The notes: a model not told the origin generated them from the letters alone. Positions 29,072 to 40,200 are shown, counted from the first letter of the stretch. The stretch: 64,000 nucleotides of DNA from Effrenium voratum (GCA_963377175.1 CAUJNA010001499.1:1-64000); one strand, 5' to 3'. Numbers and translations are program-made.

Positions 29072-29995
29072 GCTGGCCAACGCCAGCCGGGCAACCTGGG
29101 CGACCAGAGCGCCATGTCCAGCTGCGTGATCTCCTCCACAACCAGCCAGTCCAGCTTTTGCGCGCTGCCGCCGCGCACGTACCTGCGCACCCAGTGGTCG
29201 GCCGTCTGCGCCCCCAGCCCCAGGTTCTGCGCGGAGCAGTGAGTCTTGGACACCAGGTGCACCGCCTCGCCCTGCTCTCGCAGCCTCGCAACGATCGTCC
29301 GGGCCAGGTGCGTCTTTCCGGTGCCCGGCAGGCCCGTGAGCAGCAGGGAGTTGTCCGCCAGGCAGTGGTTGACAGGGTCGTCCGTCTTGTTCCACTTCCG
29401 TTGTTTGGGGCGCTCCGCCTCCATGCGCGGCACCCTGCTGCTGCCCAGCAACGGCTTCGTCTCTTCTACGCGGTAGACCGGCGTGCCGTCCGGGTGGCGC
29501 AGCGCCTCCAGCGCCCGCAGCCGCTCCGTGAAGCGCTTCGGCAGCCGCTGCGTCAGCAGGCAGTCCGTCTTCACCTGCGCGAGGTAGCGCGGCGGCGCGT
29601 CCAGGATGCGCCGGGCCTTGGCCACCACGCAGTGCTCAAAGCCGAGGACCGCGTCGTGGATGGGGCGGTAGGTGCCGTTGCTCAGCAGCCTCCGGGCGTA
29701 GACGAAGTCCCACCCCGTGCCCCCCTCGTAGGCGAAGGCCTGATCGAGGGAAGTCTGCGCCCGCACCGTCCAGCTCGCTGCTGCTGCTGCGCACGCTGTA
29801 GACCACCTCCGTGCTGCGCGCCCACAGGCCTATCATCGCGTTCACGCTGAGCTTGGCCATGTGCTCCTCGCCCTAGCGCGCGCCGCAGCGTCGCCGCGCC
29901 GACGTGGCTCCGCGCGGAGATGCCCGACACGATGTGGTCCCAGCGGCAGACGCCCAGGTCCAGCATCGCGGCCAGCGAAACCTTCGGGCCTTCCC
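29072..29995 (-). pseudogene. Viral polymerase-like/superfamily 1-type helicase replication protein
   Basis: The minus strand reads, in order, DLGVCRWDHIVSGIS, KLSVNAMIG (similar to polymerase motif B), WDFVYARRLLSNGTYRPIHD, KARRILDAPPRYLAQVKTD (an acidic centre where motif C would fall), and then a helicase. The helicase has LLLTGLPGTGKTHLARTIVA as Walker A, VHLVSKTHCSAQNLGLGAQT, and LVVEEITQLDMA as Walker B. It would replicate and unwind viral DNA. The 29041-29766 frame is open for 241 codons. The N-terminal part is frameshifted and the C-terminal helicase motifs are missing, because the sequence switches to fibre-gene DNA near 29071. A shorter copy lies at 17649-18830. The polymerase identity is inferred. 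Confidence 0.65.
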
Positions 29996-30002
29996 CCTGA
30001 AG

Positions 30003-30065
30003 CAAATAATTTAAAAGTAGCTGTCGCATGATGATCAAAAAAGTGATGATTCAATTAGGGGCAAA

Positions 30066-30098
<33 letters not shown>

Positions 30099-30105
30099 AA
30101 AAGCA
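30003..30105. repeat. AT-rich insert with (TA)n tract
   Basis: About 100 bp of AT-rich DNA (AAATAATTTAAAAGTAGC, then TATATATACATATATATA) interrupts otherwise GC-rich viral sequence between the polymerase-helicase and integrase fragments. It may be an intergenic promoter region of the virus or a later insertion. Confidence 0.5.
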
Positions 30106-30109
30106 GCGG

Positions 30110-30418
30110 GGGCCATGATGAGCGCCGATCTTGTGCCCGGCCGACGGCGTTGAGCCCGTGGACGGCGTGCTGCCGGGCCTGGGCTTTGTGGAGGGCTGCT
30201 GCGACGCGAGGCAGTCCTGCCTCAATTTGTTGCCGTACGTGGGGCCCGGCTGGGGCGTTGGCCAGCCCGTTGCGCACCACCAGGCCGTACCTCGTCTTCC
30301 CCCGGCTGAAGTCAATGAGGTCGGCCTGCAGCCGGTCGTTCGGCCCCTTCACAGCCGACTTGCCCAGCGCGCGCGGCCGGGGCGCCCCCACGTCGGCCTT
30401 CAGCGCCTCAAAGGCCAA
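30110..30418 (-). pseudogene. Integrase N-terminal fragment of the virus
   Basis: The minus-strand frame includes MAFEALKADVGAPRPRALGK and NDRLQADLIDFSRGKTRYGL followed by VV. The QADLIDFS strand carries the first catalytic Asp of rve-family integrases. The following residues diverge from an integrase (RNGLANAPAGPHVRQQIEAG), so the frame is either broken or joined to other sequence. The downstream two thirds of the same enzyme are found about 1.5 kb away (28130-28795), after intervening polymerase-helicase and fibre sequence. The integrase locus is therefore scrambled. Confidence 0.55.
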
Positions 30419-30639
30419 AGGCCATGGCCTGCGTCACGTCGAGGTCGCGCTGCCTCGCAAGGTCGTCGGCCAGGTCCCTCAGCGCCTCCATTTTAAAAAG
30501 GGCTTGAGCAAGGTTCTCTGGACGCAGGGAGCCCTGCTCACACAGTTTTTTTCCTACTTGTTGCCCCAAAAAGGAGCTTGAGCAAGGTTCCTCTAGAACG
30601 AGGAGGCCTGCTCACACAGCTGGACACTACTCGTTCTTC

Positions 30640-31903
30640 GGCCCCCGCTAGCCTGCTGGGCCTGCCAGGCTTCCACCTCGCCCAGCCGGGCCTGGAAGCC
30701 CTTGCGCACCCCCCACAGCACGCTGGTGAGGTGAGAGTAGTCGAGGGTGACCATCTCCGTGCCGTCGCTTTATTGGGCGGTGCCCGTCAGGTTCTTCCAC
30801 TTTGTTCCTGCAAAGTCGTTTGAGGCGAAGCCCAGCCTCAGGTCCTCGTTCATGTCCGGGCGTTTGTACTGCTTGGCCTCCACGGAGTCGAAGAGCTGCT
30901 TGAGCTCTGCCACGTCGGCCTCGGCAATCTCCGTCTTCACCCAGCTGTCCGACAAGTCCGTGAGGCTCGTGTTGCAGACCACGTTGCCCGTGTTGCCTGC
31001 GATCACGAGGCAGCCGGGGTTCCTCTGGTTCGTGGTCAAGGACAGCTGCGTCGAGAGGCTCTTCGTCTGCACCAGCGCCTCGTCGTTGATCATGATGAGC
31101 TCACACTGGTGCGCCCCCGTCCCGCTCCAGGAAGACCCTCGCGCTCTGGTTGCCCAGCAGCCGCAGCTCCGGGCCGCTGTCGGAGGCCGCGCTGTTGTTG
31201 GACACTTGCAGCTTGCTCCAGCCCGCCCAGTTCTTCGTCAGGAAGAGATCGTCCGAGAAGTCGGAGGTGTTGGTCACGGTGAGCGTGTTGGACGCGAAGA
31301 GCTGCGGCGCGGAGACCGTGCCCGAGCTCGTCACGTCGCCGCACACCACGCTGCCCGTCGACACTCCGCCGCTCGTGGCCGTGAAGGTGCAGTCCAGGCT
31401 CTCGCAGTCCAGCGGGCCCGTGGAGGCCGCCCCGGTGATGGCTGCGAAGCTCGCCGCCGTCGCTGCGCTGAGGCCGTCAGGGTGCCCGTGGACACGTCGC
31501 CCACCGTGGTGAAGTTCCCAGCGTTGGCCGTGTTGTTGATGGTGAGTGTGCTGCCGGTGATTCTGGTGGCCGAGCTCAGCAGGCCCACGCTGGCCGCCCC
31601 GGTGAGCCTGACACGGCGCCTGTGGACGACAGCGTGGCTCCGGCGACGGTGCCGGTGGCTGTGAGCGCTGCGCAGGAAATGGCGCCCGAGGCGTCCAGGC
31701 CCGTTGTGAACACGTCCGTGCAGTTCACGTCGTTGCACAGCAGCTGGTCGCAGCCCACGTTGCCCTGCGCGGTGAGAGTCCAGCGTGGCCGAGCCCGTGA
31801 GGGCCAGCGAGTCGCCAGCAGGTCCGTCACGAGACCGACTCTCCCTCGAAGGCGCTGGCCCTGATCTGCATGCTGTACAGGTCCAGCGTGCCCGCCGACT
31901 GCT
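30640..31903 (-). pseudogene. Viral fibre protein, C-terminal part with S74-type chaperone domain
   Basis: Read on the minus strand from 31903: QSAGTLDLYSMQIRASAFEG continues the fibre gene interrupted by LINE-2. Beta-helix-like repeats follow, such as CDQLLCNDVNCTDVFTTG, AISCAALTATGTVAGATLSS and TLTINNTANAGNFTTVGDVS. The end carries LSDSWVKTEIAEADVAELKQ, then QYKRPDMNEDLRLGFASNDF. After a TAA comes TLDYSHLTSVLWGVRKGFQA. This matches the intramolecular chaperone (peptidase S74 type) that trimerises and self-cleaves in phage and algal-virus fibres; the SD..K dyad is present. Several indels and the TAA near 30775 make it a pseudogene. Confidence 0.65.
31888..31903. repeat. Target-site duplication, left copy, of LINE-2
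   Basis: GTGCCCGCCGACTGCT occurs here and, identically, at 42998-43013. It flanks LINE-2 exactly. It belongs to the viral fibre gene (the QQSAGT codons read on the minus strand). Confidence 0.9.
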
Positions 31904-31967
31904 AGCGTTTGGGTTCAAGCCGTCACGAGGCGACGCTGTTAGCATTTGTTGTGCTACTGATTGAGCC

Positions 31968-32432
31968 ATGGCCCTTGCTTATGACATTTGCAAACAGTGT
32001 ATACCGGATTTACCTGCACCCCCTGATTGCTTGTTTGAGCTGCAACAATGGGCTTCCAATGTGCCTCGTGGACTTTTGTTTGCCGACACCTTGACCATTG
32101 GTATGCAGTCTGCTATTGTGATCGCATCGCTGCAGATGATTTCGCCGATTTCCTCTTTTGCAATGGTATATGGTACACCCAAAGGGGACGCTGACGAACC
32201 TTTCTTGCCGACAGTACAACTTTCTGACAGACCTTTACAGATTTTTGGCCTGAAGTCTGATCGAGGCTTGCAGTTCATGCTTTTTTCACTGTCACCAACG
32301 TTGTTTATACCGGTGAGGGTTTTCGCTGTGTTGAACCATGCTATCTACTTCCTTGGGCGCATGACTTACCAGTCAATTTCCGGGTTGCAGAAATCTTTGC
32401 TGGCGGACTTGGTGGTTGGTCCATGGCATTGA
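31968..32432 (+). CDS. LINE-2 ORF1, N-terminal segment
   Basis: The first ATG of the element, 64 bases from its 5' end, starts ALAYDICKQCIPDLPAPPDC and stays open to 32432. The part up to about 32265 (ending near LKSDRG) is probably genuine. From there the methyltransferase frame takes over (AVHAFFTVTNVVYTGEGF), so the rest of this ORF is a shadow. No domain is recognised. LINE-1 has a comparable N-terminal segment, also out of frame with its DNMT. Confidence 0.5.
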   Translation: MALAYDICKQCIPDLPAPPDCLFELQQWASNVPRGLLFADTLTIGMQSAIVIASLQMISPISSFAMVYGTPKGDADEPFLPTVQLSDRPLQIFGLKSDRGLQFMLFSLSPTLFIPVRVFAVLNHAIYFLGRMTYQSISGLQKSLLADLVVGPWH

Positions 32433-35400
32433 ACTTGCTCACGCAACAGGCCAGTACCTCAAACAGCTTTGCTCATACCTTTGCTGTTGAACATGATCCG
32501 GAACTCGCCTTTGATTTTGCTTGCAACCACGGTGCAAACATCATTCGGTCAGTTCATGATGTCACTGATGATCAATTCAGTGTTTTTGTAGGTGACGCTT
32601 CGGCCTGGCATGTCATCGGCTTGACATCAGAAACCAGGACTAATGTCTTGTGTGCCTCGCCGCCATGCCAACCGTATTCTGCAGCGGGCAAAGGACGAGG
32701 GCTTTTTGCACAGGAAGCCTGGCCTTTCGTGGAATGGATCTGGTCATTACGGCTTCTCCAACTACCTTTGGCTCTGTTGGAGAACGTTGGAGGCCTCATT
32801 CGCCATCGGCATTGGTCCATTTTATCTGCTTTGATTCATCAGTCAGGATATGATATTAACATCACGCAATTGAGCCCCTTGTCCAAGTGTCGACCCATAC
32901 ACCGGACTCGATTTCTTGCAGTATTGGTCAATAAGCGCCTTGGTATCACCGATCAAGTGACCCCACCGTTGCTGCCTTCCTTGCCGCTTGATACAACTTT
33001 GCTCCGAAGTGTGATCAGTTATCCCTGGCCTGAATCGCATCTTGCTGAACTGCAACTGACGGAGGAGCAGGTATGTTTCTATGACAGGCAGGACCTGCTA
33101 CCTGCTGAATGGTCTGGTTGTGGTGAGTACGTCATCGAGGCCAGGATTATGCATACATCCGAACACGCTCGCACTGCACTAGCCAGTTATGGGCGTGCGC
33201 ATGATTTTGGTGAATCTTGCTTGGCGGATGGAAAACTCCTGGGTAGACTTCTGCGAACCCCCAAGGGCTTTCGATTTATCTCTCCACTTGAACATCAGCT
33301 CCTGCATGGCACTGTTAGTGAAACATTCGTGTCGCGTGATCTCCGACGAGCCCAGCAATCCGTTGGCAACCACCTCCCGGCTATTCAGGCTGCCTCGATC
33401 CTTATCGCTGCTTTTCAGTTGGTTGGAGTGCAGTATCAACATGATCCACTTGACCTCTTGTCCCAGATGTGCTCGACCTTCGTTCATCCCAGAATGATGA
33501 GCCTTGAGGTTACCGAGGATCATTGGGTCCTGAGGGCCGCATCGTCAGGTGATGCTATTTCAGCCACCTTGCCTATGCCTGGCACTAAGGAGGTCTGGTG
33601 CAACCATATCAACACACGCTCATGCATCAGTGGATCGCCAGACGATACTATCCTCAGTGTCTTGCGTGCGCATGACATCAGCGCATTGGATTGGGTCATC
33701 TTTGACAATGGTAGAATCAACCGTACCCATCGTGTGTCGCCCTTCTCTACATGGGGAGGCGTTGCGGGAGAATTGCTGTTTTTTCAGGAGTGCCTTGCTT
33801 TTCAGGAAGGTGATCGCAGTGACAATGTCTTGAAGCAGCTCAAGGAGCACGTGCAAGGACTCTGGTGCAAACTGGCAGTGCCTTCGTGCAAGCGCATGAT
33901 TCTGAGCTTTCCATTCCTTGGATACTTTGAGGTTGCTGTACCAGAGGCGGCCACCGATGTCAAGGTGTACGAGGCCTTCCACAAGGCTGTTGGGACAGAC
34001 CGTGAGTTTTGGAAGTATCAGACAGCTACGCAGTTGTGCATGTATGGGCCTGTGACCGCATCGCCGCTTGTGCATTGGCTTGTCCAACCCTTTCGGACTG
34101 TTCAGGGGTTCATTTGCGCGGTCAACGACAGAAACACACATGATTCGGCAGTGCAACTAATATTCCAGATTCGGCTGCTTGCACAGCTTGAATGCCGAGA
34201 GTTGTACCTCATGCGTATCCAGCCCAATCCTGTGGGGACCGATGACCGGCTTGTGCTCATGTCGAGGGTGTTTCGGCCAGTCGACGTCATTTCGACCATG
34301 TTTCAGGACGCGGTTTGCTCTGCTTATTTCAATTTCTTGATTCAGCCATTTTGTGACGATTCGCAACAGGGCATCCGCCTTCGCATTCGGCTGTGGAAGG
34401 GGGTCATTTTTGCTGGATATGTCAGAAGGGACACGCCGCTGAATTTGGTACACGAAGCATGGGCTTACGCATGTTCCTGGTTTGCTGAGGTTGATGGACC
34501 GATTCGTACCATCCTCAATGGCCGATCCGCAATGCCTGGCACCCTGTTGAGTGACCATATCAGTCCCGACGCCAAGCATGCTACCATACACATCCTCCGG
34601 CCACTCCATGGAGGTGGTACCGTTGTGCCTGACGTTGTATCGGTTGACGCAGCCGATGAGTTTATCCCACAGCAATCTCCGCCGGATTCCTTGCACATCC
34701 CGTTGATACAGGAGGCATGGTGCACTTGCAAGCCTGTGCATCGCAAGCCTGTCAACATCTTGTCCATGACAGCCACGTGTGTGTGGAAGCAGGCAGGTTC
34801 GGGTACACTCTCTGCTGTACTTCCCTTGGATGATGGTATTCGCCTTATAGGAGAATGGGATCAGACCGGCGTCCTGACTCATTTTGAGCTCCTTGGGTGG
34901 ACATTCCAATGCCTTCGCCAATATTCTACGTTGCACCTGCGAATTGTGGACCAGGCTGACTCCTCAGTGCCGGCCACTGTCATTGCACTCACCGATTTGC
35001 TTTTTGCACAATATGTTTGTACCTTCGAGATTGCTGCAGGATTGACGGCCGGTTCCCTCAAGAAATCCGTTGACCTCAAGGTCAAGACCATTACTGGCCT
35101 ATCCTTATTTGCACGTGTTCCTGCTGGCACCAAGGCCGTTGTGTTGCATCGTGCATGGATGTTTGCGGCCGCGTGGACCGGTGTGAACAATGTGATTCGC
35201 CTCGTTACCGGTGGTAGACAGATCATGCCGAGTATCGCTTTCAGGAGCCAGCCGCAGGGAAGAACCAGCGCTGTTCATGTCATCTTTCCCTTGCATGGAG
35301 GTGGGGGCAACTCTGAGCCCGCAGACGATCTGGTCTCCTTGCTCACACGTACCATGTGCTTGCAGGGGGCTGAGCAGGATGAATCCCAAGCATTTGCTCA

Positions 35401-37120
35401 AAAGGTTGTTGCCCAGCTTGGGGCTGCACGTATCCGCCGTGTGTGCACAGATACACGGCCCGAACACATTGGGAAGGGCCTCAGAGGGTTGGCGTCGGCC
35501 GCGAGTGTCAAACTCCCGAGCATGCAGCTCGCTGTGCAAAAATCATCCGGATCCAAAGCTGTGAAACGCCTTACAGTGCCGCACCAGGCGACACACTTCA
35601 CCCTTGTGCCCGGATTTGCAAAGACACAGGAAGGCACTGCTGCCACCATTATTCATGATATGGCCGAGCACTGTGGGCCTGCCGTCATCCTCTTGGATGC
35701 GGAAGCCGCTGCACCCTGGCTTCAGGAGCCACAGACATTTGATCACCCACTCGCCTTGATGGTTCTTGGTACTCAGTGCAAATGTGCTCTTCAAGACGCA
35801 TGTACCACCATGCATATCCCGGCACATGACGCCGCTCATCAGCCCGTGGTCCTGAGTGTTTGCGCCCATCAACTTGGGAAGAAGGCCATACGTTTCGGAC
35901 ATGATGCCGTTGGCAAGGTTGCTGTCGCTGATACGCGTCCATGCGTGTTCAATGTCTTTCGTGACGACTGCTCGCATGATCTGTGGACGCAGGTGCTCGC
36001 AGCCCCAGTTAAAACTGCGCTCGGCTTATTTCAAGAAGGAACCGCCGTTTTGTGTGGCAAACCTTGGAAGCGCCGATGGGTCTGTCAGGCCAAGGAGTGT
36101 GAGCCAACCCGTGCTGAGCTCTTTGCCTTTACGGGGTTCCTGAGGACGCAGAGCCTTGAGAAGATCTTGTTTCAATCTGGATTGAATCATGTCTTTGTAC
36201 AACCCATCACCCCGATTGAGGTCGCCAAGGAACCCTACGTGATCCTGCCCCTGGCAGAGGCACGTGCATCTGCACTGTTGCTCATCAAGAAAATTCCTGA
36301 GCACAAAGGACTCACAAGATCGCGTAAAGGCTATGGTGCACGCCTCTCTGAGGCCGACTATCCAGCTGTATGGACACGGCTTTTTCCCAATGAGACTCAA
36401 CCTGAGCTCAAACTTGGTCGCCTCTTGTTTCGGCTGCAACCCACGCCCCGGGGAATCGATGCTAGTGATTTACGTCGGTGGTTGCAGGATATCAAGTGGC
36501 ACAACACCACTGTTGTGCGAAGCGTTGCCAGCGATGTGTGGTTAGTTGCCGCCTTGACTGCACCGCCTGCTGAGTTTATGCAGATGAATCACCACACGGT
36601 TTTGGCCAAGCCCGTGCAACGAAGGTTTGCCGGTAATCGCATTACTAACCCTGTGCTCGCAGGCCAGCCGCCTGTGTTGAGTGTAACCACGCAGAATCCG
36701 ACCATCGCTGATGGCCCTCAGGATCCGCTTGTTGCATCCGACCCTTGGGAGAAGGCTTTGCAATCCCGTGGCAGACAGACCATTTCCCTCAAGGCGACCC
36801 CGCCGCCTTCCACCCAGTTGGAGCAAAGGGTGAATCAACAGGAGAAGCAGCTTGCCGAACTCAAGACGGCCATGTCCAGCATGGAAAAGCGCCAAGATGC
36901 CGTTCAGAAGGATGTTAATCAAGTGCATCAACAGATCAAGAAGCTCGACACCTCGTTTGATGAGAGCTTACGCAAATGTGTCGCCCAGCAGGATCGCAGA
37001 ATGAAGGACGGATTTGATGAGCTGAAATCTCTCCTTATGGAGTTGTCGGCTTCTGGGGCTCGTCCGCCTTCCAAGCGTGTACGTGACGTTGAAGATGAAG
37101 ATGAAGAGATGGGTGGTTGA
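32261..37120 (+). CDS. LINE-2 ORF1, DNA (cytosine-5) methyltransferase, ubiquitin-like segments, C-terminal domain, coiled coil
   Basis: The frame is open from 32261 (stop at 32258) to 37120. The first ATG (32423) lies inside motif I, so translation must enter upstream. Motif I is EIFAGGLGGWSMALN. Acidic motif II is AVEHDPE. The catalytic loop is SPPCQPYSAAGKGRG, ENV is ALLENVGG, and the motif VIII equivalent is HRTRFLAV. All are better conserved than in LINE-1. Two later segments end like ubiquitin: IHILRPLHGGG (about 34590-34620) and VHVIFPLHGGGG (about 35272-35307). The region with KGYGARLSEADYPAVW and VWLVAA matches LINE-1 and may be an RRM-like domain. A coiled coil with EQRVNQQEKQLAELKTAMSS and an acidic tail ends the protein. 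The product would bind the element RNA or DNA and methylate cytosine. Confidence 0.85.
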   Translation, partial: SRLAVHAFFTVTNVVYTGEGFRCVEPCYLLPWAHDLPVNFRVAEIFAGGLGGWSMALNLLTQQASTSNSFAHTFAVEHDPELAFDFACNHGANIIRSVHDVTDDQFSVFVGDASAWHVIGLTSETRTNVLCASPPCQPYSAAGKGRGLFAQEAWPFVEWIWSLRLLQLPLALLENVGGLIRHRHWSILSALIHQSGYDINITQLSPLSKCRPIHRTRFLAVLVNKRLGITDQVTPPLLPSLPLDTTLLRSVISYPWPESHLAELQLTEEQVCFYDRQDLLPAEWSGCGEYVIEARIMHTSEHARTALASYGRAHDFGESCLADGKLLGRLLRTPKGFRFISPLEHQLLHGTVSETFVSRDLRRAQQSVGNHLPAIQAASILIAAFQLVGVQYQHDPLDLLSQMCSTFVHPRMMSLEVTEDHWVLRAASSGDAISATLPMPGTKEVWCNHINTRSCISGSPDDTILSVLRAHDISALDWVIFDNGRINRTHRVSPFSTWGGVAGELLFFQECLAFQEGDRSDNVLKQLKEHVQGLWCKLAVPSCKRMILSFPFLGYFEVAVPEAATDVKVYEAFHKAVGTDREFWKYQTATQLCMYGPVTASPLVHWLVQPFRTVQGFICAVNDRNTHDSAVQLIFQIRLLAQLECRELYLMRIQPNPVGTDDRLVLMSRVFRPVDVISTMFQDAVCSAYFNFLIQPFCDDSQQGIRLRIRLWKGVIFAGYVRRDTPLNLVHEAWAYACSWFAEVDGPIRTILNGRSAMPGTLLSDHISPDAKHATIHILRPLHGGGTVVPDVVSVDAADEFIPQQSPPDSLHIPLIQEAWCTCKPVHRKPVNILSMTATCVWKQAGSGTLSAVLPLDDGIRLIGEWDQTGVLTHFELLGWTFQCLRQYSTLHLRIVDQADSSVPATVIALTDLLFAQYVCTFEIAAGLTAGSLKKSVDLKVKTITGLSLFARVPAGTKAVVLHRAWMFAAAWTGVNNVIRLVTGGRQIMPSIAFRSQPQGRTSAVHVIFPLHGGGGNSEPADDLVSLLTRTMCLQGAEQDESQAFAQKVVAQLGAARIRRVCTDTRPEHIGKGLRGLASAASVKLPSMQLAVQKSSGSKAVKRLTVPHQATHFTLVPGFAKTQEGTAATIIHDMAEHCGPAVILLDAEAAAPWLQEPQTFDHPLALMVLGTQCKCALQDACTTMHIPAHDAAHQPVVLSVCAHQLGKKAIRFGHDAVGKVAVADTRPCVFNVFRDDCSHDLWTQVLAAPVKTALGLFQEGTAVLCGKPWKRRWVCQAKECEPTRAELFAFTGFLRTQSLEKILFQSGLNHVFVQPITPIEVAKEPYVILPLAEARASALLLIKKIPEHKGLTRSRKGYGARLSEADYPAVWTRLFPNETQPELKLGRLLFRLQPTPRGIDASDLRRWLQDIKWHNTTVVRSVASDVWLVAALTAPPAEFMQMNHHTVLAKPVQRRFAGNRITNPVLAGQPPVLSVTTQNPTIADGPQDPLVASDPWEKALQSRGRQTISLKATPPPSTQLEQRVNQQEKQLAELKTAMSSMEKRQDAVQKDVNQVHQQIKKLDTSFDESLRKCVAQQDRRMKDGFDELKSLLMELSASGARPPSKRVRDVEDEDEEMGG

Positions 37121-37261
37121 CGGTTTTGGCAACGGAATCAGCCGTTGCGTGTCGACCTACTGGTACGGGTTCCCGTGTGTGCTCACCGGGCAATACATCC
37201 CGTGCCCACTGTACAATCCACATTTTACAACTTGTGCCTGAACATAGGGGTTCTGCTAGTC

Positions 37262-40200
37262 ATGCAGACTGGAAAGACGGTCGATGACTTTGATGCATTC
37301 AGGGGAGTATGTGTAGGCCAAGCTGCGAATCCCGGGCCTTCTGGCTCCGATACTGCCATCTACCTTTCTGTTTTAAATCCTACCAGTCTTTATACCCATC
37401 ACGATGAGATCATTGAACATCCTTCAGATGTACAGTTTTTGTCGGAAACTTCTACCACCATAGATGCTCAAAAAAGTGTCCGTAGTCAAATGCGTGGATC
37501 AGGTAAGCGCGTCGTATTCGGTGCACCTTCACCTGATAAAACTCGAAGTAAGGACCCCAGACAAGCATGTGTCCGTGGTCACGCATGTGGCGTTGCTTGC
37601 ATAACACGCCTTTCCATTAAACCGTTGCCATGCGATGATGGTCCCACTGGCATGTATAATGCCGGTCGCATTATGAGATGTCTTGTCCAGATCGGACCAT
37701 GTGCCGTGCAGTGCGTTGTTATTTACGGTCTGACCACCTGTACGGGACAAGCTGCTGCCAATGATGCCTTGTTTGCTGAAGCCCTGTCTTGGGTTCAAGC
37801 TTACAGCGGCTACAGCATACTTGCGGGGGATTTCAATATGCCACCTTCAAGTGCACCAGCATTGCAGCCCCTGTTCCAGAAGGGCTTTGTTGATGTCATT
37901 CAGTACTATCAGTCAACCCGCAGTGTCTCTTTAGCGCCTACGTGTAATGAAGCCACACACAACGACACTATGATCTTCCCTTCGCAGATGTTACCTTGGA
38001 TTCAGAGGGTTCAAACTCGCACTGATCTCAGGCTTTCTAATCACGCTCCCCTTTTTGTACACCTTACTGTGCCGCAATCCAAACCGGATTACTTTGTGTG
38101 GAGCCTGCCTAGTAGTTGGGCGGACCTGCCTCTGCCATGGTCCGAGCTTGATGCTGTGTATCAGCAACAAGCTGATTCGATCCTCCTGGACGAATCCATT
38201 TGTGGTAATGCGCTTGATACAATTGATGTGTGGAAATTGTGGGCTGGATGTGTGGAGCAATCTGTTGCGGTGTTGCACCAACGTCACACTGGCCGTCGAC
38301 TGCCAGAGCATTACCGTGGTAGGTGCCGTTGGGAACCTCTTGCATTTGAACCACCTTACAGGCCTCTTGACTCTGGGCGACAGGATGAGTATCAGCCCCC
38401 AGTGGCGTGTACCTCTGTGTTTGCGCAGCAACGTGTCAAGCAAGTCCGTAGGCTTTCCACCTTGTTGACCATGAGGCGTGCTTTTGACTTGCATGGTTGG
38501 CATCAATATGATAGCCACAGACGATGGCTTCACCTGCAGGAACTTTGGCATGCTATTACGGTCGCCCCCGGATACCAACGTGGGTGGCCCAAATGGCTCG
38601 CGACTAACGCACATGTCTGTGTGTATTCAGCACAGTGTCCCGATGTTACCCAGCTTGAGATACTCTTGACTGTTGCACGTGATGATGCCAATGCGGTTGT
38701 GAGCATGGCTAATAAGGCACGGAGGGCGGCCCGCCAGGCCGCCAGTGACCATGATGTCCAAGCTTGTGGCCTCCGTGAGCACTTCCGTGCCATCAAAGGT
38801 GAATCTGTACCACCGGTAACATGGGTCATGCAGCCTTGTTCTTCTCCGGCCAAACTTGTCCGTTCTCCCAAAGGTACAGTGAGACTGAAACTTGCCGACC
38901 CAAGTGAAATACCATATGGCTCTCAATGTCGGTTTGGCACTGCGGCACTGCTTGTTTCCGAAGTGCGTGGTCCCATTGTGCATGCTCAACACCTCTCAGG
39001 GGACGTTCCCACTACGGGCACTTTTACCTTCAATCGTGTTATCAACACGGTGGAGGACCTTACCTCGGCCATTGATGATTACTGGAATCCAATTTGGAGT
39101 CGGGACAGATCGTTCCATGACTGGCCCAGTGAAGACTGGAATGCTGCTGATCACATCCTTGATGAGCTTGCAATTGACTCTCCCGAAATTGAGATTCAAT
39201 GGCATGACATTGACCAGTGGATCTCCATAATTAAGACTCTGCCCAACAATAAGGCACGTGGTGCTGACGGCTGGAGTTTTGAGGAATTCAAGTGCCTGCC
39301 GAGACCTGCGTTGAAACATCTTGCATGTTTGATGGAGCGGGTCCAGCATGATGGCCAATGGCCAAGTGCGGCTATGCAAGCCAAACTTATACTCTTGCCT
39401 AAGAGTAAGGACGCCAATTCCATCGGCGACACACGCCCCATCACTGTACTTGGGTGCCTTAATCGCCTTTTTAGTCGTTTTATTTCGTCTAGCATCATCC
39501 CTTCTTGGTCCCAATGGTTTCCCGAGGGTATCTCGTGTGGCCTTAAAGGGCGCGGTGTCAATGATATCACCTTAGATGCCCAGGACCGTTTGGAAAAATG
39601 CTTGGCTGAACGCATCTCCTTCGGTGGGTTTGTATTGGACCTACGTAAGGCCTTTAATTTTGTTGGTCGCCAGTTGGCTCACAAAGTTCTTTGCCGCTTG
39701 GGTGTTCCTAGGGCGGCCTCCTTGACTTGGATACGGTCGCTGTATGACTTGCAACGTTGGCCAGTAGTTGGCGGCCGCATTGATGCCGCCATACCTTCAA
39801 CATGTGGTATACCGGAAGGCGACGGGATGTCGGTTCTGTGTATGCTTGCCATTTGCCTGCATTTCCACGCTTACCTCAAACTCGCCGGAGTCGATCCCAC
39901 AGCGTATGCAGATAACTGGTCCTGGACTTCACAGTCTGCACGTTGTCACCATGATGCCTTTGGACGCATGCAACGCCTCACAGATGCATTCAAGATGCCG
40001 GTTGCACTTGATAAATCTTGGTGCTGGGGTACTGATCTGCCCATGCGTCAGGCTTGGCAAGGTATTTTGACACATTACCAGGTGCCTCCTGACCAAGTGT
40101 CCATTGTTGACCACGCCAAGGACCTCGGAATACTCTTTCGGTATACACGTAAGATAGTTGCATGTGACTTTGATGCGAGGGTACAACTTGCTACTGACAT

